Shown in pieces: positions 31,544 to 42,769 of a stretch of DNA of 64,000 bases. The DNA is from Heliopora coerulea. Taxonomy: Eukaryota; Cnidaria; Anthozoa; Scleralcyonacea; Helioporidae. Within the stretch, counting starts at the first letter, position 1. The number at the start of each line of letters is the position of its first letter. The notes under the pieces were generated by a model, which saw nothing but the letters and a program-made list of their open reading frames with translations, did no database searches and had not been told where the DNA came from. The position numbers and the translations under genes were made by a program. Where the stretch lies: positions 62,001 to 126,000 of the forward strand of contig JASJOG010000433.1 in the NCBI GenBank assembly GCA_030142905.1, written 5' to 3'.

Positions 31544-34500
31544 AATAGAGTCTAGGGGAAATATTTGCTGTCCATGGTTAGTAATACGTTTGCTTATCGA
31601 CCAATTATATTCACAAAACGTTTCTGAGAGGCGTAACTCTCTGACCAAAGGTAATTCATTTGATTCTCGTTTGAAACTCAGGCAGTGTTTTGAGTTAACA
31701 ACGCAACAATTAGTGTACAACTTTCTCAGTTGATGAAGCTATACACCTGGGGCCAAATTCTCTCGACAGAAATTTTACTTCAGAATCATCAAGGACCTGG
31801 CAACACTGATCCACTTGCGCCAAGGCTGGTTTGGTATATTGGTGGTTTTGTTAGGAAAATGGATCTGTGAAAATGATAAATGTAAATCTGCCAAATAACT
31901 GACATTGTAGCACCTAATGAGCGACCAGTTCACATCATTGATTGAAGTTAGCCTTACGAGCAGAAATCAAAAATAATTCCACATGGACCGATTAACACAT
32001 TACATTCTTTAAGAGAAATACTTAACAAAGGTAGTGGCGATTCAAATTTCAATAGAACCATAAGTTTCTGCTTAGAAATACTGCTCGATTTTCGCTCTCA
32101 ATGCTCGGTCACAGCGTGAACTTCTGATGATTTCCTTGCATTTTCACGATCAATTTTCCAGCTAGGTTTTGACTACTTAACTATTTTAGTTATGACATTT
32201 TTGCCTTTGTTTACGTTTAAATGGATTTGGCAGAAAGGCTGGTACGGGAATTCATCTATATGGCAGCTTGTAAATACTTAAATTTAATTTTCCTTTTTAT
32301 CAACAAGCTTTCAACCACTAGATTATTGGAAAAATATATTCTTATATGGATTAAATTCACGGGCTATTGGGGACGAAATATGGCTCAAAAGTTTGTTTTG
32401 GCTAATAATCTAGCTAAGAAAGCAAAAACTGCTGGACGAATCCTGGATTATGAAGGAATACAAGTTTCAAGATGGTTTCGAAGAAAAAATATTGACCTGT
32501 ACGATTGTTCTTGGAACAAATCATTGAACAACCTGTGAATTAATCAATATCAAGGACGTGTGGTGGTTCACACTCGAATTTCTCGGTTGTAAACTTTAGA
32601 TATTGACCGAATTAATTATGACAACTAACATACTAAACCAATTACTTTGCTTTTAATCGGCAACAAGGCATCGTACGTAAATTGAGCATATGCTAAAGCT
32701 TGATAATCCAGTTGCTCAATTATATGTTCTTAATTTGGTATTTTGCCCGCTAAATTTGGCACCAAAGACGTCCCGATACTAACGGCAACAAGTTGTTAAA
32801 TAAAATGGAGTTTCCACCTCAAATTAGCGTACTAATTTTGTAAAGAAGAGCTACTAAATCGCTGGGTTTTTTCTTTATGTATTGTGTGTGTATGTAGCTC
32901 GCGTCGGAGTAAATTGGGCTTCGTGCAGAGTGCTCCAGTCAACACTACTGAACACGTTACTGAACAATGGCTCAAAATGAAGAAAAAAATAGGACATAAC
33001 CTTCATTAAATGCGTGAAGGACATTTTTGTATGAAACACTACTTCAACTATACGAGTGTCATTGTTTACCCACGCCAAGAAAACGCCGGAAAACGAACTA
33101 TAATCTCGCGGGGTGTAGTCTTAAGACATCTAACGCTTTCCAGTGATTTGTCATCGTGATCACTGACGTAGTACGTGTAATGAAATAATTTTTCAAATGA
33201 TCACGATTTGACCGGAAGGTTAGATAGTTACTCTAAGAAATTGAATTATCTTACGACTGCAATCACAAAACGTTCTAATACTTACTGTTGGGGTGCCAGT
33301 GCTGCAAAGGTAGTGCACGTGTCTCCATTCCGACTTCGTGCAGTTTTGTTTTTTTGTCAAAATGTTGTGACGGATCTGAAGTCATCACATACTTTATTTG
33401 TATAGTACAAAAAGCTGAATAACTCAAGAACTAAAATAAATATAAATGGAGTCTTTTTTCACGGAAGCTCATGGCTAAGTAAGTTGGTTCTTGGCGTTAT
33501 GATTTAATTAGACAGAATTCTTCTATATATTAGAAGTTTTAAGATATCTGTGTAGCTAAATGTGATTCCCTGGGAAAAACAACCTTAACGCATCACAATT
33601 CATCTTGCAGGACTGACTAACACGTAACTTCCAAGCTCTTTAAAATGAATTATCAGACGCAATTGTTTAACGTCCTCGCCCACCGCGCAAAGCGCGGTGA
33701 AGCCAGTAAAAGATCTAAGATCAACGAACGAAACGGCTTTCTTGGTGCTTGCGGCTTTTTTCACTTTTAGGGACCATCTTAGTAACTGGACAATTTATGA
33801 ATTGAAAGAGCAGTTCTCAAACATAGTTCCTTGGAATATGCATTGGCCAACTCGATTTTCTTAAAATACCCGTCCATTGTGTGGGCTATTTACGTTCTGT
33901 GATCCTTACGATCTCCTGAAACTAACTATGTGGGCCAAACTTGTATTGAAGTTCCTCTTCACATGTCTTTTTGACGCTAAAATTGGCGATTTTCTAATTT
34001 TTTTTTAATTTTGTGACCGGGAGTAAAAAAACGTGACTAATGACGGAAATTTCGCCATGTACGAAAACGTGAAAACATCGTAGAAACAATTTAACAGAGA
34101 TATGCAAAGAAACAGTGTGAAATGAAGAAATTTTTTGAATTGAATAAACATCTAAAGTGCGGGAATACATTTCAGGATGACTTCTCCTCCGGTAGCGATA
34201 ATGGCCAAAAAAGTTTCGAATCGAAAGGTCTGTGGGGGCATAGAGTAGGCGAGGCACTTTAGGTTGAGATGAAAGCATACACTTTGGTTCGAATTTTTAA
34301 ATGGAGGGTTCTCGTAAAAATGTCCAAATTTTACCATATAGAAAGTCTTTTAGGCTCCAAAATATCATTCAGCTTGGTAAACACAATCTGTAACTGTTTT
34401 GATTTAGTGTTTCTCTTTTATTTATTTTTTTTTTTGGATGTAACACGATCTTTGTTGTTCGTTCCACAACGTTGGAAACTACTCGGTCTGCTTTAAATTG

Positions 34501-34695
34501 TTTTGGACAGTTGTTGCCCAAATTGAATTGATTTGTCCTATTCTGCTGAAAAATGTTCAATCCATGATATTCCAGTCATACTAGTTCACCAGTGTGATTG
34601 GTAAAAACTTTGTCGACAAGAAATCTTGCGATGGATTACGTTCTTTTAAAATTCAAACGGTTTACTTCATTCAGAAGTTATGGTTACCACTGAGT
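31544..34695. other. unassigned intronic or intergenic DNA
   Basis: A 105-codon frame at 32221-32538 has no recognisable domain. Near 33916-33952 one frame gives TNYVGQTCIE, faintly like a GIY-YIG start, but it is too short to call. Nothing else was recognised. Confidence 0.35.
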
Positions 34696-34872
34696 AATTT
34701 TATAAAATACAAAGCTATGGATACTCCGAAAAAGGTTAACATTTTTATTCAACGTTTCGACTAGCTTGCAGTCATCATCAAGAAAATGGTGATGACTGCA
34801 AGCTAGTTGAAACGTTGAATAAAAATGTTAATCCTTTTCGGAGTGTCCATTGCTTTGTATTTTATAAAATTA
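34696..34872. repeat. near-perfect palindrome of a hammerhead-bearing sequence
   Basis: Arms of about 80 bp (34696-34775 and 34788-34872) differ at only a few sites and are separated by about 12 bp. Each arm contains a TGATGATGACTGCAAGCTAG(T/C)(T/C)GAAACG sequence. This has the GATGA and GAAA boxes of a hammerhead (first box TTGATGA rather than CTGATGA) and continues into TTGAATAAAAATGTTAA. It resembles two head-to-head Penelope-like or retrozyme-like terminal fragments. Confidence 0.65.
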
Positions 34873-36871
34873 TTTCATTCCACCAACGAGAAATGCATAT
34901 TCATTCAAATCACGAAATTAATTATTCTGTTCAAGTGAAATTCAATAGCGTCAATAAAAAAAAAATCCAGATAATACAGACAAAACCCTAAATAGTGAAG
35001 TTTAACCTTAATCGGCTACGCACATCATTATCACTTTATCATGAATTTTGATATGAAAGAATTTTAAGCTCTTGAGGTTATGCCGAAACCCATCTCAAGA
35101 GTTCCCTCCGACTAATTTTTACCTATCTCATAGCTAAACTAGAAAAAAACTTCTACGCAGCAAATCCTCGCTTACTCTTAATTTATTAATGATGGGAACA
35201 ATTCTTGAATATCAATGTTGAAACCATGTATAGAAACGTTGATTCAGAATAATTCTCTAAGAACGATTAGACGAGTGCGCATTTAAATAAAAACTGAATA
35301 ACTGTTAAAGTTCTAAGAAATTCCAAGAACAGTCCAAGCAGCACTGCTTCGAAATTTATGATACCGCCACTACATAAATTTCAGCTAAAATTGAAAGAAG
35401 GAACCAACGTCCAGCTAGAATAACCGGAAGTTAGCAATCAGGATCTAATCACAACGAACTGAACATTTTAATAGTACCCGGTAATTTTATCAGACAATTT
35501 ACTTTGTTTTCAATAATCAAATGATCTATAGTGCAATATAACTAGAAGACTAAACACATGCAGTAAAAAATCTTTCATACACCTATAGGTGCAATAATGA
35601 CAAGAAAAAATGATGACAATAATGACGACAATAATGATGAGAAAAAACTTACCGGCATAACCGTCATTAAAAATGATTGTAATAAACTAGTTAAACTTTA
35701 AAATTTAAAATTTAAGAAAAAGCTGATGATATTTTTTAAGAAAATTGACAAAGCAAAAATAGCCATGTGTAAACCCCTTTTATCAAGATCTTTTAGATAT
35801 TTTGGACATACACATAATTTTCCCACTTTCGCGGGTGTCACGTTTACGGGCGGCGTTATCGCTATAAATCCATGAATAACTCTGAATATATTTTCAAGTG
35901 ATTATTTTGGCCATTATCGATATGGAAGTGAGCTAGCAAGCTTAGCAAGTTTTTTCTTAGGTTTGAATATCTTGTTCGGTAAATCTCTAATCATTTTGGT
36001 TACTGTCAATAGAATCATTGTACAATGCTATTGTGAGCCTTCGGGCGACGTCATTTCTTCTGTGCAGTTAGTTGTTTCTTTCTCCCGTGCATGTCTTGAA
36101 CATATCTCCAGATGCCTAATTTTAGCGGGGGAAGCAACTATGAAGATAAAACTTTAGCTGATGGCAATATTAAGCGATTTTTAGCAGGAAGTGTCAAAGG
36201 TTTTAATATGCAAACAATGCAATAATGAGATTTGGAGTTTTACCCTGTTGTCACTTGTCTGTTTGTTTTCTTTGTTTGTTTTTTTGGGGGGTTTTTGGAG
36301 TTTTTTTGTTTTTTCCAGTCTAAATAATCAAACGATTTGGCAGTTATTCTGTAGTCGTGAATTGGACTTTGTCATCAAGTCCGGACTTCCATCAGTGTTT
36401 CAGCTGCATTAAAAAAGTAAATCGTAATTGAGTACAAATTATATACTGTTAGCCCTGAGGCTGACATATCGTTGGTGAAGTTTCGAGAGAAGTCTTTAGC
36501 TTGTCCGGCAAAAATATAGAAATGGCGAAATTTTGTGAGAAAGTACATGAGTACCTTACTCTACTATGATTACGGTCGACATATTACGACGAATATTTGG
36601 CCTACCGACTTCTCAAACCTGTCTGGGCGGCAGTAGCAGGTTTTTCTAACACTTATTTCTTCTGATTTAACATGAGAACTTAACCCACAAACCTTTCAAA
36701 CGAAAATGAGTTTTTATTGCAATACAACGAAGAAGTTTCACAAAAGGGAGCAGCCACGATTTCTTTGATAAGGTGAACTTATATATTACCCTGGTAATAT
36801 CATGCCTGTCTCAATTTCTTTTGTTTTTGCAGGTTCCATTAACAACTAATCTACCTCATTACAATTCATTT
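34873..36871. other. unassigned DNA
   Basis: AT-rich, with short A/T tracts and no supported gene. A GATGACAATAATGACGACAA-type simple repeat lies near 35598-35645. Confidence 0.4.
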
Positions 36872-36949
36872 CTACTAATACTACCTCCTGTGACGTCAAA
36901 CCGGGTCGTATTAGGACCCGGTTTGACGTCACCAGAGGTATTATTAGTT
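36872..36949. repeat. short foldback 1
   Basis: TGACGTCAAACCGGGTC and its inverse GACCCGGTTTGACGTCA meet at a seven-base loop. The homology extends outward through ACTAATACTACCTCC/GAGGTATTATTAGT. Confidence 0.75.
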
Positions 36950-36978
36950 GAATTTCGGCAAGCATGACATTAAAAGGT

Positions 36979-37097
36979 AATACCATGAAATTTCAGTGCA
37001 TTAGCTATTAAACCACCCGCTCGATGAGGGTCGTTCAGTAAATGACCCGAATCGAGTGGGAGGTTTAGTAGCTAATACACCTCATTTCATGGTATTA
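36979..37097. repeat. short foldback 2
   Basis: Arms of about 46 bp: AATACCATGAAATTTCAGTG... with ...CACCTCATTTCATGGTATT. The inner stem GGGTCGTTCAGTAAATGACCC lies between CTCGAT and ATCGAG. It sits 30 bp from foldback 1, and both look like complete small hairpin elements. Confidence 0.75.
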
Positions 37098-37479
37098 TTT
37101 AAAATTAATTCTAACAATAGTCTTACGGTAACTCAAATACTTCCTGTTCCTAATTTATCTCCCCTGCGGATTGTCGACTAAAATTCCCAAACCTAAGGTC
37201 GTGACCTTACACAAGGCTGTCAATAATATAATGAAGGATCGCATATAATACTGACGATCGACAGGACCGCTCAATTTCAAATACTGTGTCTTAATTTTAT
37301 TAACTTCGAGAAAGGCTTTACTATTAACTTTCGCGGTTGACTCAACATAGCTAAAAAATAGCAGGGATTGAGTAAAACGAACGCTTAGAATTTCACCTGA
37401 ATTTTACATATGCGAGGCAACCAGGTATCAACTACGAAAGATAGCTTTGAAGTTTCCTCAGTTTTTCACTATCATTCTA

Positions 37480-37710
37480 TAATACATAATTTATAATCTT
37501 CATCATGAGGTGTATAATCTATTATTTATGCTCTACATTCTAAAATTTAAAATTTTTAACGTATAATCGACAAGTTCGAGTCCACAGTCAATAATCTATA
37601 ACCTATAATCAATAATCCATAATTTATATCCCATAACATATATAATTTATAATCCAAAACTTATAATCTATGATCTATAATCTACATGCTATAATCAATT
37701 ATTCTATATA
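37480..37710. repeat. degenerate TATAATC-type tandem repeat
   Basis: Many variants of TATAATCTATAATC and CATAATTTATAATC in series. A very AT-rich decayed minisatellite. Confidence 0.6.
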
Positions 37711-38989
37711 TTATACATGCAAGTGAATTGAAACAGTTCTTTCATTTCAAAGTCAATTAGGAATTAAGCTCCTCCTTCTGAAATTGGGATTTTAAAGCGT
37801 TGGCAACATAGAATAGGTTATGTTAGCTCTCGACGACATTTGTGGTCGCATTAAGAAACTTTGGAATTCCTTGGTTTTGGAAAATGATATCAAAACGTTG
37901 TTACTGAAAATGCATTTTCCTGCGATAATAAATAATCAGTGAATCATGAAACAAACCTTCGAGCTGCTTCAAAGCAATTGTTTCAAAAAAAAAAGTGCGT
38001 TTGTTTAAATAAATGCAACTAGGATTAGAACAAGTCCAGTATTATTCTCTAAAGGTTTTGTTTCAGCGGGTAGTTATCAATGTTCCTGCCAGTGAGTAGT
38101 GTTACTGAAGTGTAACAAGAAGTCAAAAATTTATTTATTGACAAGAAAAGAAACTAAAGAGCTAAAATAACAACTATAAACGGTCAAAGCTTATCTGTCT
38201 TCTTGACCCTTCAAAGCTTGCAACTCTGACAACCCAATGATGACAAAAGATGAAAGTTCCAACAGTAAAGCGTTCCAACAACAACTATTAACTGCTTGTT
38301 TTACACCAACGAGACTTGAAAACGGGTAACAGTTTTAAACACACAAACACACACCAACGGTCGGAGCGAGTCGCGCTTATATAGTCTGTCCGTAAACAAT
38401 GACGTAATTTACATAATTGCTAAAATTAGCTTAACATGCTATATTTAGTAACAATCATGACAGTGTTAATGACTCAAGTAATCTAGAAAGTTCTTACATC
38501 AGCGTGAGTCAGCAGAATTACTATGTAAGCATGACTAAGTAGTATGACTAAGAAATGACTACGAAAGGTTTGACATTCAAATGTTCTAGATTGTTCTCAG
38601 CGCGTGACGACTGTCACGTAACAGTAGTGACAGAAACGGCAAAGTTTGGAAAGTCAATGAGGTACTTTGGACTAAGGCTTTGCAGTCCGAGACGTCCCAC
38701 TAAAATAATATGGCGTTAGGCGGAGTAAAATTATAAAAATCGGGGTCGGATCGAAAGGAGTAAATGTGCATGGTGTATATACTGGAATAATATTGTTGGG
38801 TAAGAAAATAGAAAAACCAAAAACAGGATGGAAAAAATGAGCGAAAGATCCCTTAAATAACTTTAAATAAATGGGATTCCGTAAAATTAAAATTATATAG
38901 GACAATACGATACAAAATATAACGAAACGTTGTTTAACGTAATATACAAGATAATGTATACGATACTACAAAATGTCATAAAATATTGA

Positions 38990-39310
38990 CATATTATGAC
39001 ATAGCCTGACTAAAGCCAACTTAGCCTAGCCTTAGCTAACTTAGCCTAGCCTAAGCTAAACTTGCCTAGCCGGAAGGGATGTCACATTCCCACACCTCCG
39101 ATAAACTACGCCTCTCAGCTAATCTAGCTTAATTTAAGCTAACCTACCCTAGCCTAACATTACATTACATAACATAACTTGATACAAAATAACATGTAAC
39201 ACGACCGACATGACAACACCTCATATATGACACAGTATAATGTGAAATAACATAAGGTAACATAACGTAGTATAACATAATACCGTATATAATATAGCTT
39301 ATTATAACAT
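38990..39310. repeat. TAGCCTAAGC and ATAACATAA-type degenerate repeats
   Basis: 39005-39160 is built from CTTAGCCTAGCCTAAGCTAA-like units. 39155-39305 is built from ATAACATAAC-like units. Confidence 0.6.
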
Positions 39311-39439
39311 GGATGTAATACCACTCCGCTTCTGGTTGGCTGCCACGCGTGTTCCGTGTTTCTTTTTTTTGCACCAATATCCTTAATCCCATTGCCCACC
39401 GAAATTTCGTACGGGGTGTAGAACGGGTTTTATTCATTT

Positions 39440-39860
39440 TACTTTTGACTGTGATTGGCAAGGACGTATTTATCTTGTAAGATGTAAAAGATGTAGCAAG
39501 ATCTATGCTGGAAGTACAATTATGACTATGTTTAACCCTTTAACGCATGAATTTTTTTCCCTATTGTTTTATGTTCTGTCTTTGTTTTTCCTTTGTTCTC
39601 TCACTGGTTCTTTTGTTCTTAGGTGTCCAAAACATCGGACACTGCATTAAAGGGTTAAGAAGCGTTTCAACAATCACACAAGGAGAACTAATAGGTACCG
39701 CAGAGTTCAAAAGGGAATGCCAGGGGAACAACTGTATGCACATTTTTTTCCCCGATCAGATCATGAGGTTATTAAAATTATAGATTTGACAAATATTAAT
39801 GATCCGACAAGGAGAAAGTGTTTTTGTTTTTATAAACTGAGTTCACTTGTATAACGACGG
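39440..39860 (+). pseudogene. Penelope-like GIY-YIG endonuclease fragment, interrupted by a MITE
   Basis: The plus strand reads DCDWQGRIYLVRCKRCSKIY-AGST, a GIY-YIG start with the usual Cys pair, up to 39531. After a 127 bp insertion it resumes KRFNNH..., then PGEQLYAHFFPRSDHEVIKI-IDLTNINDPTRRKCF, matching the middle and end of Penelope-type endonucleases (GE.LYAHF, IDxTxxNDPxxR). No RT remains upstream. The fragment is disrupted and has further frameshifts. It is a subfamily different from those at 16.0 and 41.1 kb. Confidence 0.7.
39532..39658. mobile_element. MITE inserted in a Penelope fragment
   Basis: 127 bp with inverted ends TTAACCCTTTAACGCATG and CACTGCATTAAAGGGTTAA. Removing it rejoins the two halves of the GIY-YIG reading frame, which fixes its borders. 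The terminal TTAA may be the target duplication, as in piggyBac-type MITEs. Confidence 0.7.
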
Positions 39861-40006
39861 AATTAAATACTAAGACATTTTGTATTTGAGTGTTCAAATA
39901 GGTGGTAAATCTTTACGTAGGGACCAACTTCACCTTGTATTTTTGTGTTTTGATGGAGGAGCAGTGTCCTGAAATGTCGAGATTTTTATACAGAATTTTA
40001 TTGGTC

Positions 40007-40220
40007 TATACTATTAAGTTTTGATTTTCCTTAGTCTTTTACAAGAATTAATATCAAAGTTCAGAAAGAAATATATGACATACGATCGAACTATCAAACT
40101 AACCCGTATATGTGGGTAGGGGTTAGTTTGATAGTTTGATCGTATGTCATTTATTTCTTTCTGAACTTCGATATTAATTCTTGTAAAAGACTAAGGAAAA
40201 TCAAAATCTAGTAGTATACA
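40007..40220. repeat. near-perfect foldback, about 99 bp arms
   Basis: TTTTGATTTTCCTTAGTCTT...CTATCAAACTAACCC is inverted after a loop of about 14 bp. Very few mismatches, so it is young or conserved. Non-coding. Confidence 0.8.
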
Positions 40221-40328
40221 AATACCTGAAATAAATATAACTATCACCGTAACTATATAACTGTACAAGCTGAAATGTGTAGAACTAGGTAATCAATTAT
40301 TATTATTATTAATTAACTGTATATAATA

Positions 40329-40341
40329 TACATACACACAC

Positions 40342-40417
<76 letters not shown>
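40329..40417. repeat. (CA)n(TA)n microsatellite
   Basis: A CA run followed by a TA run, lying just outside the left end of the inverted Penelope duplication. Confidence 0.9.
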
Positions 40418-40418
<1 letters not shown>

Positions 40419-40525
40419 TAGCAGGTTTGAAAACATATGGATAGAGTGCTTAATACCGAAGTAGAGCGAGATAGTATGACGATAAACTTGTGTTACTTCA
40501 TATAAGTTTTAATCACTACAAGTTT

Positions 40526-40562
40526 GTTTCGTATGGTAAGCGGAGCTTACCACACTCATCAG
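40526..40562 (-). ncRNA. hammerhead-like core, left copy
   Basis: The minus strand has CTGATGA, a 10 bp stem II (GTGTGGTAAG with CTTACCATAC) and GAAAC. Identical core in the right copy. Confidence 0.55.
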
Positions 40563-41019
40563 GAGGTTTGTTGTGTCTGATGTTAATGCTCAGGAAACTT
40601 GATATTATGTACACGGATGACGTCATGTGCCAATATAGTGTGAGGAATAAGATTAAGAATAGTTAATGGCTGCAAAGCAAGTGTTTTTTTCTATGCCTAC
40701 AAGTTGGGACGAGTTCGTTTCTAGAATTCAATGAACCTAGTTTAGGATGGCAGATAATGATGAATTTTTCGTGCAAACATAAGTTATATCTTTTGCTTTT
40801 ACTTGAATAGGCCCTACATTGCTTAATTATTTTCCATTCGATCGAGTATTTAATCTTAGAGTAATTTAAGTTTGGTGCTGTTTTTGTGTTTCGGATTTCT
40901 AAAAGAGTTGGTATGGTTGTGGTATCTTGACTTAAATTTGTCTTCAGTGATGCCGATGTAGGTTATTTCTTCTGCGTTGTCTTCTCTCTTGACTATTGCT
41001 TGATGTTGCTTTACTCGCC

Positions 41020-41268
41020 AAAGAAAATCAAAGCAACCTGACTACTACCAGAGAGTGTAATTGCCGCCAGAAAGAATCTTGTCCGCTCGCTGGAAAATGC
41101 CAAACAGGAGTCGTGTATCAAGCAACAGTCAAGAGAGAAGACAACGCAGAAGAAAAAACCTACATCGGCATTACTGAAGGTAAATTTAAGTCAAGAGACC
41201 ACAAGTATACCAACTCTTTTAGAAATCCAAAGCACAAAAACAACACCGCACTAAGTAAATACATTTAG
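41020..41268 (+). pseudogene. Penelope-like GIY-YIG endonuclease, C-terminal fragment
   Basis: The plus strand reads ECNCRQKESCPLAGKCQTGV (Cys-rich linker), VYQATVKREDNAEEKTYIGI-TEGKFKSR (GIY-YIG core), FRNPKHKNNTALSKYI, then a stop at 41266-41268. The sequence beyond the stop still encodes the family C-terminus (YSIEWKIIKQCRAYSSKIKR, NLCLHEKF.I.CHPKL, NELVSTCSH). So the stop is a recent mutation in an otherwise well-kept frame. There is no RT in this fragment. Confidence 0.75.
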
Positions 41269-41577
41269 AACTTAAATTACTCTAAGATTAAATACTCAAT
41301 CGAATGGAAAATAATTAAGCAATGTAGGGCCTATTCAAGTAAAATCAAAAGATATAACTTATGCTTGCACGAAAAATTCATCATAATCTGCCATCCTAAA
41401 CTAGGTTCATTCAATCCTAGAAACGAACTCGTCTCAACTTGTAGTCATATAAAAAAACACTTGCTATGCAGCCATTAACTATTCTTAATCTTATTCCACA
41501 CACTATATTGGCACATGACGTCATCCGTGTATACAACATCAAGTTTCCTGAGCATTAACATCAGACACAACAAACCT

Positions 41578-41614
41578 CCTGATGAGTGTGGTAAGCTCCG
41601 CTTACCATACGAAA
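41578..41614 (+). ncRNA. hammerhead-like core, right copy
   Basis: CTGATGA at 41578-41584, a 10 bp stem II and GAAA at 41610-41613. The cleavage strand was not assigned. Confidence 0.55.
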
Positions 41615-41669
41615 CAAACTTGTAGTGATTAAAACTTACATGAAGTAACCGAAGTTTGTCTTGTCTTAT

Positions 41670-41670
<1 letters not shown>

Positions 41671-41717
<47 letters not shown>
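41671..41717. repeat. (TA)n microsatellite
   Basis: A pure TA run at the right edge of the Penelope duplication. Confidence 0.9.
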
Positions 41718-41719
<2 letters not shown>

Positions 41720-41796
41720 ATAAGAACGCCTACACGCGCAAAGACTCATGGACCAAGCTGATAGAAACAAACCACGTGCAAACACCTCACCATAAC

Positions 41797-41826
41797 CTGA
41801 CGAAGACTTGAAGGACCAAGTCGAAA
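41797..41826 (+). ncRNA. hammerhead-like core in a solo Penelope-type end
   Basis: CTGACGA, stem II GACTT...AAGTC with an eight-base loop, then GAAAG. It lies in a roughly 180 bp non-coding piece between two TA microsatellites, different in sequence from the neighbouring family. Confidence 0.5.
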
Positions 41827-41898
41827 GCTCGACTCACCGAAACACAAATCCGGAGAACAAAATCATAACATTACTATGCCTGGATTACAAGTATTCAA

Positions 41899-41938
<40 letters not shown>

Positions 41939-41940
41939 TA
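41899..41940. repeat. (TA)n microsatellite
   Basis: A TA run, the second of the pair around the solo terminal fragment. Confidence 0.9.
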
Positions 41941-42558
41941 TTTATTATATGGCTGAGCTCGCTAGCTGGTCTGTACGCAAAATGACGCACGTTGATTGGC
42001 TGCCTAGCCGTGCAATAAGTTTTTCGTACGGACCGGCTAGTTTTGGCGGGAAAATTTCCTATTTGATTTGAAGAAAAACAAGCCAGATTCAGGTACGTTT
42101 TACAGAATATCTAAAACAAACTACGAAAAAAGAAGTTAAATGTTCTCAACGACAATTCTAAGGAGAAAACTAGATGAATAAATGCAAAAAGCCACGAAGA
42201 AGTGGGTAAAAACAAGCAAGTAAACCTAACCCGCTAACTCACGAACACAAAGCTTCGTTAAAAGCGATGAAAAAAGGAGTTAAAAGCCATATAATAAATT
42301 CCTTATTAACCTCGTTTGTTCGATCTGTACGGAAAAGTAGTTGCCCTCGGTTTTTTTCCGCACAGACCTCGCTCCTTCGTCGCTCGGTCTGTACGAAAAC
42401 CTCAGGCAAATACTTTCCCGTACAGACCTCACACTCGGTTAATAAGTAATCAATATATGTATGTATATTTGCATATCTGCACATATCTATATCTGTTTAT
42501 GTATCAGTACACTGTGACTTGAGATAATCTTGTCTACATTATAGCTTAACGATCTCAC

Positions 42559-42769
42559 CTGTATAATTCCTAGCTTCTGATACATTTCCAAAAATATTCC
42601 TTGCCACGCATTTATACTGTTCTACAGATCCTGTTATATCGTGAGTAGCCTCACCGTCATCTCCTCAAAGTCGTGTTATAATCCGGGAAAGGTTTTGCGT
42701 CAGCCTTGCATGTTATTTTCACTGTATTGGATTGCCGAGTTGCTAAGATAGAAAGGATTGTTGGAATAC
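42559..42769 (-). pseudogene. immunoglobulin-domain exon with frameshift
   Basis: Minus strand: acceptor after a T-rich tract ending GATACTAG, then IPTILSILATRQSNTVKITC-KADAKPFPDY (strand B Cys). A shift of frame follows, then EQYKCVARNIFGNVSEARNY-T (strand F Cys in the YxC motif) to donor GTGAGA. Both borders are phase 1, as is usual for Ig exons. Its length, 211 bp, is not a multiple of three, which confirms an indel. It belongs in order between the Ig exon at 50.6 kb and the linker at 31.2 kb. The product would be an extracellular Ig domain of a receptor or adhesion protein. Confidence 0.7.

Larger units (their letters stand above)
40478..41668. mobile_element. inverted duplication of a Penelope-like 3' end
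   Basis: 40478-40998 (minus) and about 41100-41668 (plus) are inverted copies. Each runs from inside a GIY-YIG endonuclease gene through the 3' UTR to a terminal hammerhead-type motif. The left copy lacks about 25 bp near the nuclease stop and is truncated earlier. The centre near 41.0-41.1 kb is where the two truncated 5' ends meet. TA/CA microsatellites lie just outside both ends. The arrangement (two truncated copies, heads together) is a typical Penelope insertion product or a later inversion. Confidence 0.75.

Noticed and set aside
32221..32538. 105-codon plus-strand ORF
   Set aside because: Composition resembles translated AT-rich non-coding DNA; no motif.
33916..33952. TNYVGQTCIE as a GIY-YIG start
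   Set aside because: Ten residues only, with no continuation.
40300..42000. CRISPR-like or other prokaryotic repeat array
   Set aside because: The repeats are microsatellites and inverted transposon ends, and the window is clearly eukaryotic.
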